A stretch of 11,912 nucleotides of DNA from Oscillospiraceae bacterium (GTDB taxonomy: Bacteria > Bacillota > Clostridia > Oscillospirales > Oscillospiraceae): the NCBI GenBank assembly GCA_031255955.1, contig JAIRRO010000075.1:1-11912 (forward strand). Reading direction: 5' to 3'. Below the pieces are notes generated by a model that saw nothing but the letters and a program-made list of their open reading frames with translations, searched no databases and had not been told where the DNA came from. Below are positions 1-5,827 of the stretch, in pieces. A program made the translations under genes and the position numbers. Within the stretch, counting starts at the first letter, position 1. Each line of letters begins with the position of its first letter.

Positions 1-324
1 ATGGCGTGTGCACCGGTCTCGATTTCCTTGCGGACTGCATCTGCTGATACGGGTCTTACGTTTGCGTTGGGGCACTACATCTTCGAGTTGGACGGGTATC
101 TCGTCTCCGTAACGGTCAAGCAGTCCCGTCCAAAATGCGGCGTGTTCCGCCTCGCTCTGCTCAGCCGTTTTGTTTTCTTTGCGTTTTATCACCTCCAGTA
201 TCTCAAGAATTGCGCCGGTGTTGGAATCATCGTCAAGCGGCAGCAACGTGTCGTCAGCCAGGATTGCCCGAAGCTCCGCTATTGACTTTTCCTCAAGCTC
301 GGCGGCTGAAAACGGATTACTCAT
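1..324 (-). CDS. Small acidic hypothetical protein, partial (candidate anti-sigma or sigma-partner protein)
   Basis: The reading frame starts at an ATG (bases 324-322) behind a strong Shine-Dalgarno AGAGGAGGT at 331-339 and stays open for 108 codons to the window edge, so its C-terminus is missing. The visible part begins MSNPFSAAELEEKSIAEL, is rich in Asp and Glu up to about residue 85, and then has a basic stretch (PQRKRKTR). It lies 81 bases downstream of the sigma factor gene on the same strand, so the two are probably cotranscribed. In Clostridia, ECF sigma genes are often followed by a protein with a short acidic helical N-terminus, a basic stretch and then a membrane segment, acting as anti-sigma factor. 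That context is the only basis for the suggested role: no membrane segment or known domain is visible here. The last 20 or so codons before the edge are arginine- and cysteine-rich and unlike a membrane helix, so the identity stays open. Confidence 0.6.
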   Translation of the reverse strand, partial: MSNPFSAAELEEKSIAELRAILADDTLLPLDDDSNTGAILEILEVIKRKENKTAEQSEAEHAAFWTGLLDRYGDEIPVQLEDVVPQRKRKTRISRCSPQGNRDRCTRH

Positions 325-405
325 AAAAAAACCTCCTCTATACTGTATATCCCTTTTTTGAGGCAAATTCTTGCATCAAAATGAAAAATATTTTTATTTA
401 TTTCT

Positions 406-900
406 TCATCCGCTGTTTTTACTTAGAAATTCAGTGATTTTTTCCTTTATCCGCGAAACGGCGGAATCCACCGTGCCGGGCTGTACGCCGAGCGTTTCGG
501 CTATTTCCCTGTGTGTGTACCCCTGCTCCTTCAGGCTGATGATGAGCCTTTCCTGTTCGTTCAGCACGGATAGAAACGCCGGCTCGCCCTCCGATAAGTC
601 AAATTGCGGCGATGTGTCCTGTATATCGTCGGTAAGCTCTGATGTTTGCCGCTCGTTTTCAGAGGCTTCATAATACTTGAGTATGCGGTGTTTGAGCGCG
701 TTCATCAACCAGCCTTGCGGATTCGGAGAGGCGATAACTTCGTCAATCTTTTTCCACGCGACGAGGCAAGCCTCTTGAACGACGTCCTCCGCCGTCAGCT
801 CGTCAGGTGTTTTCAGCCGCGCGTAGTCAAGCAAAACGCTGTACATCGCGTCTATGAGTTCTTCATAAAAAATTATCTCTTGATTTTGAAAAACAGCCAA
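406..900 (-). CDS. ECF-type sigma-70 family RNA polymerase sigma factor
   Basis: This protein would direct RNA polymerase to a small set of promoters. Counting from the TTG at 900 it has 164 residues, normal for an ECF factor. Region 2 spans about residues 10-82, with FYEELIDAMYSVLL, then TAEDVVQEACLVAW (the DVVQE core-binding signature) and NPQGWLMNALKHRI (the -10 recognition helix). An acidic linker follows, then region 4 at about 106-160 with the helix-turn-helix YTHREIAETLGV and the recognition helix PGTVDSAVSRIKEKI. Region 3 is absent, as expected for ECF factors. A GTG at 963 in the same frame gives a 185-residue version. I prefer TTG because the G-rich AAGGGGGG before it resembles a ribosome-binding site, the domain begins just after it, and the extra 21 codons use codons rare in the neighbours (CTA, AGG, GGG). 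The GTG remains possible. Function is confident; the regulon cannot be read from the sequence. Confidence 0.88.
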   Translation of the reverse strand: MAVFQNQEIIFYEELIDAMYSVLLDYARLKTPDELTAEDVVQEACLVAWKKIDEVIASPNPQGWLMNALKHRILKYYEASENERQTSELTDDIQDTSPQFDLSEGEPAFLSVLNEQERLIISLKEQGYTHREIAETLGVQPGTVDSAVSRIKEKITEFLSKNSG

Positions 901-909
901 CGCTTTACG

Positions 910-919
910 CCCCCCCCTT
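910..919 (-). promoter_or_regulatory. G-run ribosome-binding site that decides the sigma factor start
   Basis: On the minus strand AA is followed by eight consecutive G residues (910-917), ending nine bases before the TTG at 900. AAGGGGG can pair with the 16S anti-Shine-Dalgarno with one G-U wobble. If translation begins at GTG 963 instead, the G8 run lies inside the coding region as codons 16-18 (Arg-Gly-Gly). Confidence 0.5.
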
Positions 920-987
920 AATATTTGTAGTTGTTTGAATAGTGATTTGAAATATCTGCTCACCGTGGCAACACTTACTAAAGTCGC

Positions 988-1016
988 ACTATATCACAAA
1001 TTTCAAACAGTTTCAA
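988..1016 (-). promoter_or_regulatory. Housekeeping-type promoter of the sigma factor gene
   Basis: On the minus strand there is a -35 box TTGAAA (1016-1011), a spacer of exactly 17 bases and a -10 box TATAGT (993-988). Each box differs from consensus (TTGACA, TATAAT) at one position. Transcription would start near base 981, about 18 bases before the GTG at 963 and about 80 before the preferred TTG at 900. The sequence is therefore read by the vegetative sigma factor; no second, self-recognised promoter is evident. Confidence 0.7.
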
Positions 1017-1029
1017 CAAAATCTTACAG

Positions 1030-1057
1030 ACAGATATTTTCGCACAGATATTTTCGC
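1030..1057. repeat. Two perfect 14-bp tandem repeats upstream of the sigma promoter
   Basis: ACAGATATTTTCGC occurs twice without a gap, at 1030-1043 and 1044-1057. On the minus strand the repeats end 13 bases upstream of the -35 box, roughly -49 to -76 from the predicted transcription start. This is where activator sites or an A/T-rich UP element would lie. A regulatory role is inference from position; no known operator is recognised. Confidence 0.75.
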
Positions 1058-1058
1058 G

Positions 1059-1120
1059 CGCTGCACTGAGGCAATCCGAAAAAGCCGCCGTGGCAGTGCA
1101 GCGGCAGGCTTTTTCATTGC
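1059..1120. terminator. Bidirectional hairpin terminator with an overlapping alternative stem
   Basis: The main hairpin pairs AAAAAGCC-GCCG (1079-1090) with CGGC-A-GGCTTTTT (1102-1114): 12 base pairs, one bulged A and an 11-base loop. It is extended at the base by GCAAT (1071-1075) pairing with ATTGC (1116-1120). The flanking A and T runs let it work in both directions: for the minus-strand ylbJ transcript, which has no hairpin nearer its stop, or for plus-strand transcription. A second perfect 10-bp inverted repeat, CGCTGCACTG (1059-1068) with CAGTGCAGCG (1094-1103), uses the loop and first two bases of the 3' arm of the main hairpin, so the full stems cannot both form. Confidence 0.7.
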
Positions 1121-1161
1121 GCGAATAATTTTTTTCGGGCGATTGGACATTTTACCCTTGA

Positions 1162-1368
1162 CAGCACGAATCGGAAATCACGGATTTGACGCTGCCGAAG
1201 TTAATTGAATCCGGACGTTTGAAAAGCGCGTACAAAATTTCACTTGCTGACGCTATCGCACTCGCCGAAGCGTCCGTTTCCGGTGGTCATTGCGTGACTG
1301 CCGATCATCACGAGATGGACAAGGTTGAACAGGGCGAGCCGAATATTAAATTCATGTGGATACGCTGA
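1162..1368 (+). pseudogene. C-terminal remnant of a PIN-domain (VapC-like) toxin
   Basis: An open frame of 68 codons ends at TGA 1366-1368 and is bounded upstream by an in-frame TGA at 1159-1161. The translated part contains ISLADAIALAEAS, then VTADHHEMD and a C-terminal IKFMWIR. This matches the last third of PIN-domain ribonuclease toxins of VapC type: the LADA and (T/S)(A/S)DHHE(F/M)D blocks carry two acidic metal-binding positions, and a -F-WIR end is common in that family. The N-terminal part with the first catalytic Asp is missing, there is no ATG or convincing ribosome-binding site (a TTG at 1186 is in frame but would give only 60 residues), and no antitoxin gene lies nearby. The remnant is therefore probably non-functional. 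Family assignment is from motif recognition, not a search. Confidence 0.72.
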
Positions 1369-1401
1369 CCCGGCAAATTACGCATCATTATTTTTTCCGC
1401 T

Positions 1402-2553
1402 TCACCAGCGTTTTTCCACCCGGTGCGCCAGCAACGCAAAGAGACCGCAGGTTATGGCGGCGCCGAGCGTTGAGGCTATCATTGCCCTGCCGAATGTGAT
1501 TCCGGTGTAGCCGTCCACTTGCCCGGCGAGGACGATGGCGGGCACCGGCAAGCTGATAAAACGCGCCGTTATGAATATCAGCGCGGCTGATATGACGCCC
1601 TGCAGCAGCTTCCCCAGTATATAAGTCCGCACGGATAATCCGCTTTCCCCGATAAATGACAGCACCTGCGAATGTACAGATAGTCCTGCCCAACCCAGCA
1701 TGAACGCCGCCATTGCAACAGACCCCGCGATTTGACCCGACGCGCCGCGCAGAGTCCAAACGCCGGAGGATATTTCTATCGCGCCGGTTAGCAGCCGCTC
1801 CGCCCATATTTCATCAAAGCCGAGCGGGGCAAGGGCGCGCCCCAATAGCTCCGCTATGCCCGGCAGCGCGCCCGATATGAATAGCAGCTTGATAAAAACC
1901 GTGAAAAATATCACAAACCCGCATATGTTCAGCGTCGATGTGAAGGACGAGCTGACGGATGCGGCAAACGCCTCTGAAAGCGGCTTTCCGATGCGCCGCG
2001 GCTGTCCGCGCACCCCGCCGCGCCCTCCTGTGCCGCCCCAGCCGCGAAAAATTATGCCGACCAGTATAGAAGCCGCGGTGTGCGCCAAATACAGCAGCAG
2101 CCCGATTTTTCCGCTGGAGAACACCCCCGCGCCGACCACGCCGAATATAAACGCGGGACCGGAGTTGTTGCAAAAGGATAGCAGCCGCTCCGCCTCTGTT
2201 TTCGTACACTCACCGTTTTCGTATAACGCGATAACGGTTTTCGCGCCGACAGGATAGCCACCGATAAAGCCGAGCACAAACGCCGCCGCGCAGCCGCCCC
2301 CCACGCCAAACAGCGGCTTCATAACGCGCTCCGCCGCGCGGGATAACACCCGCGTCGCTCCCGTTTCCACGACAAGCGAGGACAGCACAAAAAACGGGAA
2401 CAGCGACGGGACAATCACATTTCCGCACAGCGTCAGCCCGTCGCGCGCGGCGGCTATTGATTCGTTCGGATACGCGACAAGCGCGCCCGCCGCCGCGGCA
2501 AGCGCCGCGATTACTAAAATATCCATTATCTTTTTTCGGCGCGATACAAGCAT
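1402..2553 (-). CDS. ylbJ: Sporulation integral membrane protein YlbJ
   Basis: Hydrophobic protein of 383 residues with about eight or more membrane segments and two copies of the nucleoside-recognition/gate type fold. The N-terminal half has GFIGGYPVGAKTV and FCNNSGPAFIFGVVGAG, the conserved motifs of YlbJ; the second half (from about ASVSSSFTSTLNICGFVIFF) repeats the pattern with GAIEISSGVW. In Bacillus subtilis YlbJ is made in the mother cell under sigma E and is needed for heat-resistant spores; its transported substrate is unknown. I chose the ATG at 2553 because GAGAGGGGG (2570-2562) sits eight bases before it; an in-frame TTG seven codons earlier overlaps that site. The gene diverges from yqfC across a 109-base gap. 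No hairpin follows its stop directly; the nearest is at 1071-1120, beyond the PIN remnant. Confidence 0.88.
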   Translation of the reverse strand: MLVSRRKKIMDILVIAALAAAAGALVAYPNESIAAARDGLTLCGNVIVPSLFPFFVLSSLVVETGATRVLSRAAERVMKPLFGVGGGCAAAFVLGFIGGYPVGAKTVIALYENGECTKTEAERLLSFCNNSGPAFIFGVVGAGVFSSGKIGLLLYLAHTAASILVGIIFRGWGGTGGRGGVRGQPRRIGKPLSEAFAASVSSSFTSTLNICGFVIFFTVFIKLLFISGALPGIAELLGRALAPLGFDEIWAERLLTGAIEISSGVWTLRGASGQIAGSVAMAAFMLGWAGLSVHSQVLSFIGESGLSVRTYILGKLLQGVISAALIFITARFISLPVPAIVLAGQVDGYTGITFGRAMIASTLGAAITCGLFALLAHRVEKRW

Positions 2554-2561
2554 ACCCCACG

Positions 2562-2570
2562 CCCCCTCTC
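2562..2570 (-). promoter_or_regulatory. Ribosome-binding site that fixes the ylbJ start
   Basis: GAGAGGGGG on the minus strand lies eight bases upstream of the ATG at 2553. It favours that start over the in-frame TTG at 2574, which lies upstream of the site. Confidence 0.6.
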
Positions 2571-2615
2571 GCAATATTTCTATGCCCGCTTGTTCTGTTT
2601 TTTTCCTCGCGCAGC

Positions 2616-2640
2616 ATAAATTTATATGTCATAATTTTGT
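2616..2640. promoter_or_regulatory. A/T-rich island in the ylbJ-yqfC divergent intergenic region
   Basis: The 109-base gap between the divergent starts of ylbJ (2553) and yqfC (2663) contains a sharply A/T-rich stretch with a perfect 10-bp palindrome ATAAATTTAT (2616-2625), followed by ATGTCATAATTTT. Both genes belong to the sigma E regulon in B. subtilis, so promoters should lie here. I could not align a convincing -35/-10 pair for sigma A or sigma E on either strand, so this marks a likely control region, not a defined promoter. Confidence 0.35.
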
Positions 2641-2662
2641 CTGTAAGGCGGTAACAAGGCAT

Positions 2663-2929
2663 ATGAGCAGAATAGGCAGGGCGGCAGAGCGCGTCGCCGA
2701 GCGTTTTGATATTCCCGCGTTTCCGGGCGCGCCGCGCTTGACGCTTCTCGGCTCGCGGCGGCTGCATATCGAACGTCACCGAGGCATTTTGGAATACGGC
2801 ACAGATTTTATTTCCGTAAACTGCGGGCGCAGCGTCCTCGGTATTTTCGGCGCGTCCTTGGAGCTGCGTTCTATGAGCGCGGAGGAGCTGCTTATAACGG
2901 GCGATATAAGCCGACTTGAGTTTTCGTAA
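2663..2929 (+). CDS. yqfC: Sporulation protein YqfC (YabP/YqfC family)
   Basis: 88 residues, close to the 90 or so usual for YqfC. The sequence starts MSRIGRAAERVAERFDIP, followed by PRLTLLGSRRLHIERHRGILEY and then DFISVNCGRSVLGIFG, the YabP/YqfC core: a small beta-rich domain with a conserved 'G-(R/K)-x-L-x-I-x-G' style strand pattern. B. subtilis yqfC is transcribed by sigma E in the mother cell; its biochemical role is unknown. I chose the ATG at 2663 because family similarity begins there and AAGGCGG (2645-2651) lies 11 bases upstream; the open frame extends to 2582 but that part resembles nothing. It is followed after 29 bases by yqfD, its usual partner, and the two almost certainly form an operon. 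Confidence 0.87.
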   Translation: MSRIGRAAERVAERFDIPAFPGAPRLTLLGSRRLHIERHRGILEYGTDFISVNCGRSVLGIFGASLELRSMSAEELLITGDISRLEFS

Positions 2930-2958
2930 GGATTTCATAAAAAGGGGTTTATTTATCC

Positions 2959-4218
2959 GTGCAAAGAGCGTTGAGTCTGTTACGCGGGGTTGTGCGCGTA
3001 GAAATTATCTGCCGTCACCCCGAAAGGTTTTTGAATCTCTGCGCGTCAAACGACGTGGAGCTGTGGGGTCTTGAACGCGTCGGGGACGCGCCCGACGCCG
3101 GTGAAATACGCGGCGGCGTTGTGCTGCGCGTATATATGCGCGCCTCCGGCTTTCTGCGTATGCGTCCGCTGTCGGGCGAGCACGGCTTTGAAATACGGCG
3201 CGTTACGCGGCGCGGCGCGCCTGTTTTGATTCGCAAGCTGCGCCGCCGCTATATTCTTATCGCCGGACTTGTGATGTGCGTGTTTATCACGCGCGCGCTG
3301 TCGCTTTTCGTCTGGGATATTCGCGTTTTGGGTAACGAGCGCGTCCCCGCGGCGCGCATATTGGAATCGCTGAAAACGCTGGGGTTTTCTTATGGCTCGT
3401 TCGGTCCTGCTATAAAATCCGAGCAGCTTGCCAACGAGTTGATTCTTGAAATTCCGGAGCTTTCGTGGTTCGCCGTCAACATCAGCGGCTCGCGCGCCGA
3501 TGTGTTAGTGCGCGAGCGCGTTCTCCCGCCCGAAATCGTGTATGGGGACACGCCGTCTATGGTCGTCGCCAAAAAATCCGGCGTTATTTTGAAGCTGAGC
3601 GTGCTGGAGGGCGCCGCGCTGGTTAAGCCGGGCGACACCGTTGAAAAGGGCGAGCTGCTTGTCACGGGAATCCTTGACAGCCGCGGCAGCGGCAGACGCG
3701 CAGTGCATGCCTTAGCCGAAATTGAAGCTCGGACATGGTACGAATTCTCCGCGAAAATGCCCTCGGCGAGCGTCGTCAAGCGCTATACGGGCGAAAAAAA
3801 GCGCCGCCGCGCGATAATAATCGCCGGAAAAAAGATAAATTTATATTTTAGTAGTGGAATTCTGTGGTCAAGCTATGATAAAATCACGGAGACGCGCAGG
3901 CTTACCCTGCCCGGGGGCGGGCTGCTGCCCGTGTCTCTCGTCACCGACAGCTTTCTCCGCTATGAACCCGTTTCGACGCGGCAGAGCCTTGAGCGGGCGG
4001 AAGCTACGCTGAAAAGCGGACTTACAAAGCGGCTGCGCGACGCCGTCGGCGACGGAGAAATTATCGCCGTTGTCTGGGACACGCGTGAGGAAAACGGCGC
4101 TGTGACGGTCACGCTGCGCGCTGAATGCCGCGAGCAAATCGCCGAAGCGCGCGGCTTCACCGAAGCGGAGCTGCCCAAATCGGAGCTGTCCAAATCAGAG
4201 TTTTCTAAGATACACTGA
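2959..4218 (+). CDS. yqfD: Sporulation protein YqfD
   Basis: 419 residues, close to the family's roughly 400. A soluble N-terminal part (about 1-95, LLRGVVRVEI and ERFLNLCASNDVELWGL typical of YqfD) precedes a basic patch and a single membrane helix at about 98-117. A long extracytoplasmic or intermembrane part follows: WDIRVLGNERVP resembles the POTRA/FtsQ-like start seen in this family, and GVILKLSVLEGAALVKPGDTVEKGELLVTG resembles a lipoyl/hairpin-type domain at about 207-237. YqfD is a sigma E-dependent sporulation membrane protein of unknown mechanism. The start is GTG at 2959, with AAGGGG (2942-2946) 12 bases upstream, a long spacing. The C-terminus ends in a short repeated tail, ELPKS-ELSKS-EFSKI, which is probably lineage-specific. 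phoH follows after 48 bases. Confidence 0.88.
   Translation: MQRALSLLRGVVRVEIICRHPERFLNLCASNDVELWGLERVGDAPDAGEIRGGVVLRVYMRASGFLRMRPLSGEHGFEIRRVTRRGAPVLIRKLRRRYILIAGLVMCVFITRALSLFVWDIRVLGNERVPAARILESLKTLGFSYGSFGPAIKSEQLANELILEIPELSWFAVNISGSRADVLVRERVLPPEIVYGDTPSMVVAKKSGVILKLSVLEGAALVKPGDTVEKGELLVTGILDSRGSGRRAVHALAEIEARTWYEFSAKMPSASVVKRYTGEKKRRRAIIIAGKKINLYFSSGILWSSYDKITETRRLTLPGGGLLPVSLVTDSFLRYEPVSTRQSLERAEATLKSGLTKRLRDAVGDGEIIAVVWDTREENGAVTVTLRAECREQIAEARGFTEAELPKSELSKSEFSKIH
4168..4209 (+). repeat. 15-bp tandem repeat encoding the YqfD tail
   Basis: Three in-frame units (4168-4182, 4183-4197 and a partial 4198-4209) each begin GAG and encode the five-residue pattern E-(L/F)-(P/S)-K-(S/I). 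The unit length is a multiple of three, so copy-number change would keep the frame. Confidence 0.7.
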
Positions 4219-4266
4219 CGGCGAAAATTTTTAATTATACCAAAGCAATACAAAAGGAGGAACCCG

Positions 4267-5265
4267 ATGCCGGAAATTACAATGAACGTGGACAGGCTGG
4301 AGAATGTCATCAGCGTGTTCGGCTCGTTTGACGAAAACCTGCGTCTTATCGAAACGGAGCTTGATGTGCGGATTACCGACCGCAATTCCGAGCTTGTCAT
4401 ATCGGGCGACGCGGAGCGCACCTCTGAGGCGGAGCGTTCCATTCGCGGACTTTTAACGCTTGCCTCAAAGGGCGAGAACATCGATTCGCGCAGCGTGCGC
4501 TATATCCTCGGTCTTGTGAAGAATGGTCAGGACGATAAAGTTGGCGAGCTTTTAAGCGATGTTGTCTGCATCACGGCAAAGGGCAAGCCGATTAAGGCGA
4601 AGACGCTGGGGCAGAAAACATATGTAGAGGCGATAAAAAAGAATACCGTTACGCTGGGCGTCGGTCCCGCCGGAACGGGCAAGACATATCTGGCTGTCGC
4701 CGCCGCCGTTGAGGCGTTTCGGGACAAAACCGTTAACCGGATAATTCTGACGCGCCCCGCCGTTGAAGCCGGTGAGCGCCTCGGTTTTCTGCCGGGCGAT
4801 ATGCAAAGCAAGGTAGACCCCTATCTGCGCCCGCTGTATGACGCGCTTTTTGAGATGTTCGGCGCGGAAACCTATAACAAATACTTAGAGCGCGGGAATA
4901 TTGAGGTCGCCCCTCTGGCATATATGCGCGGGCGCACGCTGGACGATTCGTTTATAATTCTTGACGAGGCGCAAAACACATCAAAGGAGCAGATGAAAAT
5001 GTTCCTGACGCGGCTGGGCTTCGGTTCTAAAATCGTCATTACGGGCGATATTACGCAAATCGACCTGCCGCCTGACAAAACCTCCGGTTTGAAGGATGCT
5101 ATGCGTGTGCTGGAGGGCATACAGGACGTTGCGATATGCCGCTTAACGGCGTCCGACGTCGTGCGGCACGTGCTTGTGCAGCGGATAATTGAGGCATACG
5201 AAAAGCGCGGCGGCGCACCCTCCCCCGGCTCGGGCATTCCGTCGCCGTCACGGAAAAAGCGGTAA
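4267..5265 (+). CDS. phoH: PhoH family ATPase (PhoH-like, YbeZ-type)
   Basis: 332 residues, the usual length. An N-terminal domain (about 1-105) with a short KH-like stretch precedes the ATPase domain. Walker A is GPAGTGKT at residues 133-140 and Walker B is FIILDEAQN with Asp233 and Glu234; ILTRPAVEAGERLGFLPGD and VITGDITQIDLP are further PhoH signatures. The C-terminal tail is basic (SPSRKKR). PhoH-like proteins are RNA-associated NTPases; in E. coli the equivalent YbeZ is encoded next to YbeY and interacts with it, and the same adjacency holds here. The ATG at 4267 has a strong Shine-Dalgarno AAAGGAGG (4252-4259), the best in the run, suggesting higher translation than its neighbours. In many Firmicutes yqfF/pgpH separates phoH from ybeY; here they are 20 bases apart. 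Confidence 0.93.
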   Translation: MPEITMNVDRLENVISVFGSFDENLRLIETELDVRITDRNSELVISGDAERTSEAERSIRGLLTLASKGENIDSRSVRYILGLVKNGQDDKVGELLSDVVCITAKGKPIKAKTLGQKTYVEAIKKNTVTLGVGPAGTGKTYLAVAAAVEAFRDKTVNRIILTRPAVEAGERLGFLPGDMQSKVDPYLRPLYDALFEMFGAETYNKYLERGNIEVAPLAYMRGRTLDDSFIILDEAQNTSKEQMKMFLTRLGFGSKIVITGDITQIDLPPDKTSGLKDAMRVLEGIQDVAICRLTASDVVRHVLVQRIIEAYEKRGGAPSPGSGIPSPSRKKR

Positions 5266-5285
5266 AGGGCTGGTGTTCACCGATT

Positions 5286-5795
5286 ATGCGCCATAAAATT
5301 TATGTCAAAAACGACGCTCCCGATAAAACCCCGCGCGTTAGCGCCATGCTCATAAAGCGCATTGTAAAAACGGCGCTTGCCTATGAGGGCGTCGGCGTAA
5401 GCTGCGAGGTAAGCGTACTTATCACCGGCGACTTCGGTATACGCAGCATCAACAACGCCTTCAGAAATATCGATGCGCCGACGGACGTTTTAAGCTTCCC
5501 GATGTACTCCTTCACCCCCGGCGCGTTTGACCCGGACGACGGCGAGCCTGATTTATCCTCCGGACGGCTGCCGCTGGGCGATATTATCCTGTCGGCAGAG
5601 CATATTATGCGGCAAGCGGAAAATCCCGTCCGCACACCGGAGCGCGAAACAGCGGCGCTTGTCGTCCATTCGGTGCTGCATTTATTGGGCTATGACCACG
5701 CGGAGGATGACGAGGACCCGAACACCGTGATGCGCCTGCGCGAGCGCGAAATCCTGAAGCTGTGCGATCTCGGCGAGCCTGAAATCCCTGCCTGA
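5286..5795 (+). CDS. ybeY: Endoribonuclease / rRNA maturation factor YbeY
   Basis: YbeY is a metal-dependent protein needed for 16S rRNA 3'-end maturation and ribosome quality control. The 169-residue product carries the family's zinc site HSVLHLLGYDH with His128, His132 and His138, preceded by the conserved TDVLSFP (66-72) and LGDIILS (97-103). The region between these two (about residues 73-95, Asp- and Pro-rich) is slightly long but common in Clostridia. The ATG at 5286 lacks a good ribosome-binding site: the only purine-rich stretch, AAAGGG (5264-5269), overlaps the phoH stop and is 16 bases away. Translation is therefore probably coupled to phoH. The next gene, era, is also a 16S maturation factor. 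Confidence 0.93.
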   Translation: MRHKIYVKNDAPDKTPRVSAMLIKRIVKTALAYEGVGVSCEVSVLITGDFGIRSINNAFRNIDAPTDVLSFPMYSFTPGAFDPDDGEPDLSSGRLPLGDIILSAEHIMRQAENPVRTPERETAALVVHSVLHLLGYDHAEDDEDPNTVMRLREREILKLCDLGEPEIPA

Positions 5796-5827
5796 AATTC
5801 CGTAATAACAAAAGAGGAAATAAACAT

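Noticed and set aside
1..75. Possible frameshift near the visible end of the partial protein at 1-324, where another minus-strand frame reads a plausible helix (VSADAVRKEIETGAHA).
   Set aside because: The main frame has no stop and too little of the gene is in view. The alternative frame is bounded by a nearby TAG. The case cannot be decided from 75 bases at a window edge.
384..395. Perfect palindrome AAAAATATTTTT between the sigma gene and the following gene.
   Set aside because: It has no G-C pairs and sits in a very A/T-rich gap; it is too weak for a terminator and expected by chance there.
1158..1163. A perfect -35 box TTGACA on the plus strand just before the PIN remnant.
   Set aside because: No -10-like hexamer lies 16-18 bases downstream (the sequence there is around ACGGATTT), so it is not a complete promoter.
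2571..2636. Candidate sigma E boxes (CAATATT at 2572-2578, CATAATTT at 2629-2636) upstream of yqfC.
   Set aside because: The spacing between any -35-like and -10-like element is far from the 13-15 bases required, so I do not call a promoter.
2210..2938. A 242-codon open frame on the minus strand across yqfC and the start of ylbJ.
   Set aside because: It is a shadow frame created by the high G+C content: Arg- and Ala-rich, no family resemblance, and it overlaps two recognisable genes.
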